From contig CAYXVF010000029.1 in assembly GCA_964468125.1 (NCBI GenBank), forward strand, positions 1-57,658: a stretch of 57,658 nt of DNA, given 5' to 3'. This document shows positions 51,914 to 57,658 of the stretch, piece by piece; the first letter of the stretch is position 1; every line of letters begins with the position of its first letter. The notes beneath the pieces are model-generated. The model did not search any database and was not told the DNA's origin. It saw only the letters and a program-made list of their open reading frames with translations. The DNA is from CAYXVF01 sp964468125 (GTDB lineage: Bacteria; Myxococcota; XYA12-FULL-58-9; CAYXVF01). The translations under genes were made by a program, and so were the position numbers.

Positions 51914-53410
51914 TTGAGCAACACCGCACTGCACATGGATGTTCCTTTTGACCAGACTTCGGAGTCGCAATTTGAAGTCGAGCTCAGAAGGTCCGATTCT
52001 CCTTCTTCCCCGTCGGTGCAGACTTTAAAACGGAAGGGGGCACCGAGCCCCACCGTTGAAGTGACGGGAGATGGCACGAGCGTTCAGCGAGCCGACATGA
52101 AAAAAACCTTCGTTCTCGACACCAATGTCCTCCTTCACGATCCGGCCGCGATGTTCTCCTTCGAGGAGAACGAAGTCGTCATCCCGATCTACGTCATCGA
52201 GGAGATCGACAACTTCAAGAAAGACCTCTCGGAGCTCGGCCGCAACGCGCGGCAGGTTGGGCGCCTGCTCGACGAGCTGCGCCAGATGGGCTCGCTCGGC
52301 GAAGGCGTGGCGACGGAAGCCGGCGGTGCGGTGCGGATCGCCATCACCGATCGGGAGCTTGCGCCCAAGTTTCGCGCGGGCTCGAGCGTCGACAATCGCA
52401 TCCTCGCGACCGCTCTCGAGTGCAAAGACGAAAACGATGAGATGCAAACCATCCTCGTCACGAAAGACATCAACATGCGTATCCGGGCCGACGCGCTCGG
52501 GCTGCGGGTTGAGGACTTCGAGACCGACCGGACCGATCTCAGCGAGCTCTACGAAGGGGTGACGGAGATCGCTTTGAGCGCGGACAAGATCGACCTGTTC
52601 TACGAGACCGGAGAGCTGCCGGTGGAGAACCCGTCGATGTACTTCCCGAACCAGTTCGCCTTCCTAAGGGACGAGGCGAACCCAGCGCACACCGCCCTCG
52701 GTCGAGTGAACCTCGACCGCGAGGTGATCGAGCCCTTGCACCACGGTCGTGAAGGCATGTGGGGGATCCGTCCCCGCAACAAGGAGCAGGCCTTCGCCGC
52801 TGACATCTTGATGAACGACGACATCAAGCTGATCACGCTGGTCGGCAAAGCCGGCACCGGAAAGACACTTCTCGCTATCGCAGCGGGTCTGCAAAAAGTG
52901 ACCGAAGAGGCGGTCTATCAGCGCCTGCTCATCTCCCGTCCGATCTTCCCGCTCGGCCGCGACATTGGCTTTCTGCCCGGCGACGTGGAGGAGAAGCTGA
53001 CGCCTTGGATGCAGCCGATCTACGACAACGTCGAGTTTCTCATGGGGCTCTCCAAGGCGGACCGCAAGCGCGGGCGTTCGCACCAGGAGCTGCTGGATCT
53101 CGGCATCCTGGAGATCGAGCCGCTCACGTACATTCGCGGCCGCTCGATCCCCAACCAGTTCCTGATCGTGGACGAGGCGCAGAACCTCACCCCCCATGAG
53201 GTGAAGACAATCATCACGCGGGTGGGCGACGGAACGAAGATCATTCTCACCGGCGATCCCTACCAGATCGACAACCCCTACGTGGACGCGACCAACAACG
53301 GCCTCGTGCATACGGTGAATCGATTCGCCAACGAGCGGATCGCCGCGCACATCACCCTGCAGAAGGGCGAGCGCAGCGACCTTGCGGAGCTCGCGACGAA
53401 CCTGCTCTGA
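51914..53410 (+). CDS. PIN-PhoH fusion ATPase (PhoH2-like)
   Basis: The product joins a PIN-type RNase domain to a PhoH ATPase, the PhoH2/YlaK type thought to unwind and cut RNA. PIN begins with FVLDTNVLLHDP (about residue 65), with further acidic residues in EEIDNF and KDINMRIRAD. The ATPase has Walker A GKAGTGKT at 311-318 and Walker B FLIVDEAQN near 415-423, then GDPYQIDNP. The first 60 residues are disordered. TTG 51914 has AGAGG eight bases upstream; an ATG 172 bases later would give a version starting directly at PIN. It ends three bases before the convergent partial gene. Confidence 0.92.
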   Translation: MSNTALHMDVPFDQTSESQFEVELRRSDSPSSPSVQTLKRKGAPSPTVEVTGDGTSVQRADMKKTFVLDTNVLLHDPAAMFSFEENEVVIPIYVIEEIDNFKKDLSELGRNARQVGRLLDELRQMGSLGEGVATEAGGAVRIAITDRELAPKFRAGSSVDNRILATALECKDENDEMQTILVTKDINMRIRADALGLRVEDFETDRTDLSELYEGVTEIALSADKIDLFYETGELPVENPSMYFPNQFAFLRDEANPAHTALGRVNLDREVIEPLHHGREGMWGIRPRNKEQAFAADILMNDDIKLITLVGKAGTGKTLLAIAAGLQKVTEEAVYQRLLISRPIFPLGRDIGFLPGDVEEKLTPWMQPIYDNVEFLMGLSKADRKRGRSHQELLDLGILEIEPLTYIRGRSIPNQFLIVDEAQNLTPHEVKTIITRVGDGTKIILTGDPYQIDNPYVDATNNGLVHTVNRFANERIAAHITLQKGERSDLAELATNLL

Positions 53411-53413
53411 GGA

Positions 53414-53727
53414 TTAGGCGCTTGAACGCCGATCGGGTTCAACCGGGGCCCAGGGCTCGGATGAGCTCGATCGATATCGAAAACGAATCTCGAACCCCGT
53501 GGTGCTGGCATTCCAGACCGGCGAGCCGGTTGACGACCAGATCGTGGGGATGACCCACGGGGGGGCGACCCGCGACTCCCTGCTGTTTCCGGACGCCCGG
53601 TTTGAGTCTTCGCGACCGTGCGAACCGTGGCGATCGTTGACGACCCAGGACGCCATTTCGCCTCGGATGATCTCAGTAGCCGTCTTGAAGCTGCCACGTG
53701 AGTAGGGTGCCCTGAGCGATTCCACTG
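53414..53727 (-). CDS. putative C-terminal end of the large lipoprotein gene, left of the gap
   Basis: On the minus strand one frame is open from the gap edge to TAA at 53414 (about 103 codons, GC3 about 73%), with strand-like segments (PPWVIPTIWSS, TGFEIRFRYR). It would be the end of the gene that runs into the gap from the right, converging on phoH. The frame across the gap cannot be known because 100 N is a placeholder length. A competing plus-strand reading (GTG 53499 to 53705) shares the same third positions, so the choice is not firm. Confidence 0.35.
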
Positions 53728-53827
53728 NNNNNNNNNNNNNNNNNNNNNNNNNNNNNNNNNNNNNNNNNNNNNNNNNNNNNNNNNNNNNNNNNNNNNNNNN
53801 NNNNNNNNNNNNNNNNNNNNNNNNNNN
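53728..53827. other. assembly gap (100 N)
   Basis: Exactly 100 undetermined bases, the conventional placeholder for a scaffold gap of unknown size. Any open frame read through it is an artefact. Confidence 0.99.
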
Positions 53828-56141
53828 TGATAGCTCACGTCCACGATTAATGACTCCACGAGTCGACTCCGCGGCGCATCGAGAACGACGGTGGAGATTG
53901 CGGTCCCACCCGGAGGCACGATGACGGAGTCAGCGGCTCGCGCGATTCGGTCGGCAACGAGAGGCACCGCACCTCCGGTCATCCAAATCCCCTCCGCCGA
54001 GCTATGGGGCAGGCGCGGAACCTCCATGCCGTAATACGGCAACGGCCGAAACGCTCGAGGAGGCTGACGGAGAATGACGTCGTCCGCGAGCGCACTTCCG
54101 AGTCGACCAAAGACCCGATCCTCGCCCGCCCCGAGGGCAAACGGTCCGCCGTTGGTGAAGTAGGTGAGTACGTCGTCTGCGAGTGAAGGCGCAAGCTCCG
54201 GAACGTCCGGATCGTTCGCGATCACTCGAGGCGGTTCGGCGGGACACTCGCTGAAAGCACAGGCGTAGAGGTTCCAATCTCCGACCGATGCCCCGTCGAG
54301 CTGATTCCAGAGGGCTACGCCACTGCTCACGATCAGATTTCCACGAGTGACCTCCGCCGTCGAGATCGCCTCCGGCGCTCCCCCTGAAAGCGATGCGCGC
54401 CAGAGCTCCGTATTGCAATCGTCCTCGACAAACGAACCGCGGAACTCCTCACACTGAGTCCCATCGCGGTGCAGGAACACGACGCTCGATCCCGCCAGAT
54501 CCGCGGCGAGCGGTCGGAGTGAACCTGTATCGATTGTCTCCACCGTTTCCGTGCCATCGAATGTCCCGTCGGAACCGAGATCGACAAGGACGAGGGTGCT
54601 CGTGAATGCCGCCGGCGTGTCGGCGTAGAACTCGGCCGAGAGCTCGGTCCACATGACGCGGTCACCATCGATTCGCGGCCAGCGTGCGACGCTCCCGAGC
54701 TGGCCCGGGCGTGGAAAGAGGGTCGACGGCCCGACGTCGTCACCGGAGCCCGGGATTCGGTCCGGGCCGAAGTCCTGGAGCAGAATCGCCCCGTCGCTCG
54801 TGCGCCAGACGAGCTTGCCACTCGCGAGGTCTGGATCGGGTCCGAGGATCGCGTCCGCGTGAGCATTGTCAGTCTCGGGCAAGATCCACACGCCCCCTCG
54901 CAGGGCGTTGACGACGATGCCCCGGTCCGCGAGGTAGACGAGCGAATCGTCCCAGCCGCCTCCGGGGGGGGCGGGGACCACGGTTTCGTCGGCGTGGAAC
55001 GCCGCGGCCGCTTGGTTGAGATCGAGGTGTGCGGAGGCCGTGGCTTGAAACTCGTTGGAGGAGACGAGGCCAAAGACGAAGCTATCGCCGAGCTCCGGCT
55101 CCCAATTCATATTCGTGGTCGATCCGTCGAAGATGCGCGTCTTCGTGTTGCTCCCGATGTCGACGAGCCGATAGGAGCCCGCGGACTCGAGGACGATGAG
55201 CTTGTCACCTCGAGCGCTCGTCACTCGCCCGTCTATGATCAGCTCGGTGGCGAGGTCGTCTCCCGTGAGAAAGGTCGTGTCATCGCCTGGATCGATCACG
55301 CGCACCCGGTCGAGCTCGGACTGCAACACCACACGCCCGTCGGCGAGACCAAGGAAGATTGGTGGGCCGTCGAACAGGACGCGTTCGGTCGTATCGTTAC
55401 CGTTCGGAGTCTCGTCCGCGCCGAGGTCGTAAACGTACGCGGCCAGCGAAGAGCGTTGGTCGACCCAAACGACATAGCGGCCGTCGAAGTCGGTGTCACA
55501 ACTGCCGATCGTCGCGGAGCTAAGATCCGCGGCGGCAGAAAGGATCACATCCGTATCGTCGCCGGTCCCCGCGATGCCGTCTCCCCCGACGCTACGCCAG
55601 CGGAGCTCTCTCGACGCCGCTGGGCCGCCACCGTAGATGAAACGATCTCCGCTCGCCGTCGGGCAGACACCATCGGTAGAGATGGTCCGGACGAGCCCGT
55701 CATCGGCGGTGTCCGGTCGACCGTCGGGCCCCATGTCAAAGGCGCGGATGTCCGGCGCGCTCCCTCCCCCCCGGTCCTCAAAAAAGAGATTCCGGCCAGC
55801 GACGTCGAGGGCAATGGCGCTCCCGAGCTGTCCGCCATTGAGCGGCGCAAACTGCCAGCGATCACAATCCCAGTCCGGTTGCGCGGGGCGGCAGACGACG
55901 ATGAATTCGTTGACACCATCGTCCTCAGAGAAGCCCGCGAGGGACCCGGTCGTGAATTGCGCTGGCCGAAAGCAACCGCTACATCGGTCAGCGATTCCCG
56001 CGCCCGGGTCCGGGTCTACGATGCGAAGCGTCGAGTCCGTGACCGTAACGGATGTTGCGTCGCTGCGGTTGCCCGCTACGTCGACCGCGGTGATCGAGTA
56101 GCTCGAGGTGGTTGCCTGCAGAACATCGAGGACGGCAGGAG
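53828..56141 (-). CDS. large lipoprotein, middle part: beta-propeller-like repeats
   Basis: This is the same gene as 56076-57347, continued in another frame after a one-base shift at 56142-56145. It reads without a stop from ALDVLQATT-like sequence (AVLDVLQATTSSYSITAVDV) to the gap edge. Conserved-looking units of the type D-x-GPDG-R-x-D-T-A-D-D (GPDGRPDTADDG, GPDRIPGSGDDVG, DLGADETPNGNDTT) are spaced as blades of a beta-propeller with calcium-like acidic loops. There are about eight to ten such units. If read alone, the first ATG is 55734. It is secreted with the N-terminal part. Ligand unknown. Confidence 0.75.
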
Positions 56142-57347
56142 CCCCGAGTCAGTGACCACCGTCGACTGGCCACCACCGGTCACCTCGTAGCGCACCGCCG
56201 AGTTTGGATCGGGTATTCCGGGGATCGCGAGCACGCCGCTTTGGCCGCCGAGCGCTCCGCGGATCGTCGCGGTGAGCAGGAGTGGTGTCGCTGGGGCCGT
56301 CGAATCCTCGTTGACCACGAGGACCGCTTGGTTCACTTCCGCGGTGAGGTTGCCGAAGAGATCCCGCTCCCGCAGCCAAAGAGTCGTCGTTTGGTCCTGC
56401 CGACTCGAAAGGTCGAGCGCGTAGACGCCGAGGGCTGGAATCTGCTCCCAGCTGGCGCCGAAGTCCAAAGAAGCGACGAAGGCCTCGAGGTCACGCGTGG
56501 CCGGCGCTCCAGCGGTGAAGATGACGCTGAGGCCGTCTGTGTTGCGGTCGACCTCCGGCTGCGTCGGTTCGAGGATGGACAAGGCATTCTGAGGGATCGC
56601 GGTATCGAGAATCAGTGACACGGGGAAGACCGAAGCGTTTCCCACCTCGTCGATCACGGTGAAGCTCAGATTCTTGGGACCGTCGCCGGAGACGAGCTCG
56701 AGGCTGATCGAGTCCGCCGTGGGCGAAGTGAGTGGCGCGACGAGGTCCCCGGCTACACGCACCGAGGCCGCCGGGCTGCCCGAGAAAGCCACGTGTGCGG
56801 TGATGCTCGTCCGGTCGACCCACCGGATTGAGCCCGAGAGCACTTCCTCGTCGAAGAGCACATCGTCGACGCTGGGCGCGGTGAAGTCCAAGAGAACGCT
56901 TCCGAGGTCCACGTCCTCAGACGCGGCACCCCCGATCGCCACGAGGTCTACCGACACGGCGAGGGTGGCCTCGTCTTCGATGCCGGTGACCCGGTAGCTC
57001 GCCCGGTAGGGCCCCACGCCGGAACCCACGGAGCTCACCGAAACGTCGAAAAGCCCGCTGCCGAGCGAGACAATCGGAGCTGCGAGAAGGGGAATGTCGG
57101 TCGTGAACTCGATAGAAACCGTATCACCCAGAGCCGCGGTGGCGGGTGTCACCTGAGCGCTTTCCAACTGGGGGAGGCGATCACCGGTTGGCGTGACCGG
57201 AATGCAGGCTTGCAGCTCCTGGTCGCAGCGGAAGTTTGTCGGGCATTCGTCCTGGCCACCGCAGCGAATGAATCCGGATTCGATGCTTTCGAGCTGCAGC
57301 GAACAGCCTGCCGTCAATACCACCCATCCGATCGCCGCGATCCTCAT
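56076..57347 (-). CDS. large lipoprotein, N-terminal part
   Basis: ATG 57347 has AGGAG seven bases upstream and gives MRIAAIGWVVLTAGC, lipobox LTAGC; the earlier ATG 57365 contains that ribosome site within its own codons. A Cys-rich mini-module (CGGQDECPTNFRCDQELQAC, about residues 28-47) is followed by four bacterial-Ig/fibronectin-like domains (for example ATAALGDTVSIEFTTDIP, VGNASVFPVSLILDT). The frame is lost at the run CCCC (plus strand 56142-56145): with one more base, DSG would continue as APAVLDV into the next part; as given, it reads 20-odd nonsense residues to a stop at 56076. Intact, the whole product would exceed 1250 residues. Confidence 0.75.
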   Translation of the reverse strand: MRIAAIGWVVLTAGCSLQLESIESGFIRCGGQDECPTNFRCDQELQACIPVTPTGDRLPQLESAQVTPATAALGDTVSIEFTTDIPLLAAPIVSLGSGLFDVSVSSVGSGVGPYRASYRVTGIEDEATLAVSVDLVAIGGAASEDVDLGSVLLDFTAPSVDDVLFDEEVLSGSIRWVDRTSITAHVAFSGSPAASVRVAGDLVAPLTSPTADSISLELVSGDGPKNLSFTVIDEVGNASVFPVSLILDTAIPQNALSILEPTQPEVDRNTDGLSVIFTAGAPATRDLEAFVASLDFGASWEQIPALGVYALDLSSRQDQTTTLWLRERDLFGNLTAEVNQAVLVVNEDSTAPATPLLLTATIRGALGGQSGVLAIPGIPDPNSAVRYEVTGGGQSTVVTDSGLLPSSMFCRQPPRATRSPRST

Positions 57348-57658
57348 CAGCAAACTCCTCTCCATGTCTATCACAGGTGGGAAGCTCGCGCCCATACCGC
57401 TGAGCTGGAGCTCGACGCTGCGCCTCGCGCGACCCTTGGAACGGGTCGCGGAGTGGACCATGGATGGCGCACGCCCGCGCATCTCGTTGATTCGCGCATG
57501 CCCAATTGGTTTTGCCTCGGCGTGCGTTCGGAATCGGCAGTGAAGTTCGACCGGTTGGTGCTTTGCGGACCTCTCCGGTGACGGTTCACAGATTCGGCCC
57601 TCCGTCTCGGTTTTTCGGTGGAACCGCTGTCGGTCTCGGCCACGGAAGCGGTTTCCGT
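57348..57658. other. window edge, no gene seen
   Basis: This 311-base stretch lies upstream of the lipoprotein. Open frames here are Arg/Ser-rich and unconvincing. A perfect inverted repeat ACGGAA-GCGGT-TTCCGT ends the window (57642-57658), and its inner part also pairs with GGAACCGCT at 57620-57628. Promoter elements were not clear. Confidence 0.4.

Noticed and set aside
53499..53705. Small plus-strand gene next to the gap
   Set aside because: It shares third codon positions with the minus-strand reading that continues the large lipoprotein and has lower purine content at first positions; kept only as an alternative.
53278..55734. A single 818-residue reading through the N run
   Set aside because: The N run is a placeholder, so the joined frame is meaningless. 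The left part of that reading is antisense to phoH and its composition is not protein-like.
57193..57581. Plus-strand open frames at the right edge
   Set aside because: They are antisense of the lipoprotein's signal region and continue into low-bias sequence; no ribosome site or domain.

Overview
The window reads as a high-GC, gene-dense piece of a delta-proteobacterial-type chromosome, most likely Myxococcota (Polyangia, possibly a Sandaracinus-like lineage; lineage is inference). The indications are eukaryote-type Ser/Thr kinases with the myxobacterial catalytic loop HRDVSPQN, repeated use of PEGA domains, many lipoproteins with cysteine-rich or RCC1 repeats, a DUF1592/DUF1552 pair, a PilT retraction ATPase, and a short Hsp70 paralogue. 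A 100-N run at 53728-53827 shows this is a draft or metagenome scaffold. It looks like ordinary chromosome: there is no phage, insertion sequence, integrase or CRISPR array.

Layout. 1-7936: RNA modification and ribosome genes (TrmI, TruD, RlmH, RsfS) mixed with a membrane J-protein, a PEGA protein, a PilZ protein and lipoproteins. 8219-16000: a very long S41 protease, a sugar-nucleotide transferase, the site-2 protease RseP, RecX and PilT. 16196-26814: a kinase fused to three PEGA domains, an Hsp70 paralogue, AAG glycosylase divergent from a penicillin-acylase-type hydrolase, a TonB-receptor-like barrel and a second barrel. 27172-34533: uvrC and uvrB, with an MBOAT protein, a CBS protein, a compact protein resembling the eukaryotic major vault protein, and a broken exported gene between them. 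34580-41252: a compact minus-strand run with overlapping start and stop codons (regulator, RCC1 lipoprotein, c-type-heme lipoprotein, barrel, lipoprotein, L,D-transpeptidase-like protein). 41295-46956: a kinase overlapping its PEGA-like partner, then the DUF1592/DUF1552 pair. 46958-49491: tRNA-Ala, a coiled-coil protein with a histone-H1-like lysine tail, and unknowns. 49675-53410: a membrane diguanylate cyclase and a PIN-PhoH ATPase. 53414-57347: one very large lipoprotein gene broken by a one-base frameshift and by the assembly gap.

How the genes work together. Housekeeping functions (tRNA/rRNA modification, nucleotide excision repair, alkylation repair, recombination control) alternate with envelope and signalling genes. 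The signalling theme is kinases plus PEGA surface proteins, and c-di-GMP (a GGDEF enzyme and a PilZ receptor) with PilT-driven motility. Convergent neighbours are packed within 0-30 bp or overlap, so there is almost no room for classical terminators between them.

The item most worth following is the protein at 30494-31987, whose repeat, shoulder and coiled-coil order matches a shortened major vault protein. The least-described multi-gene unit is the 34580-41252 run. All function calls come from reading motifs by eye; no database search was run.
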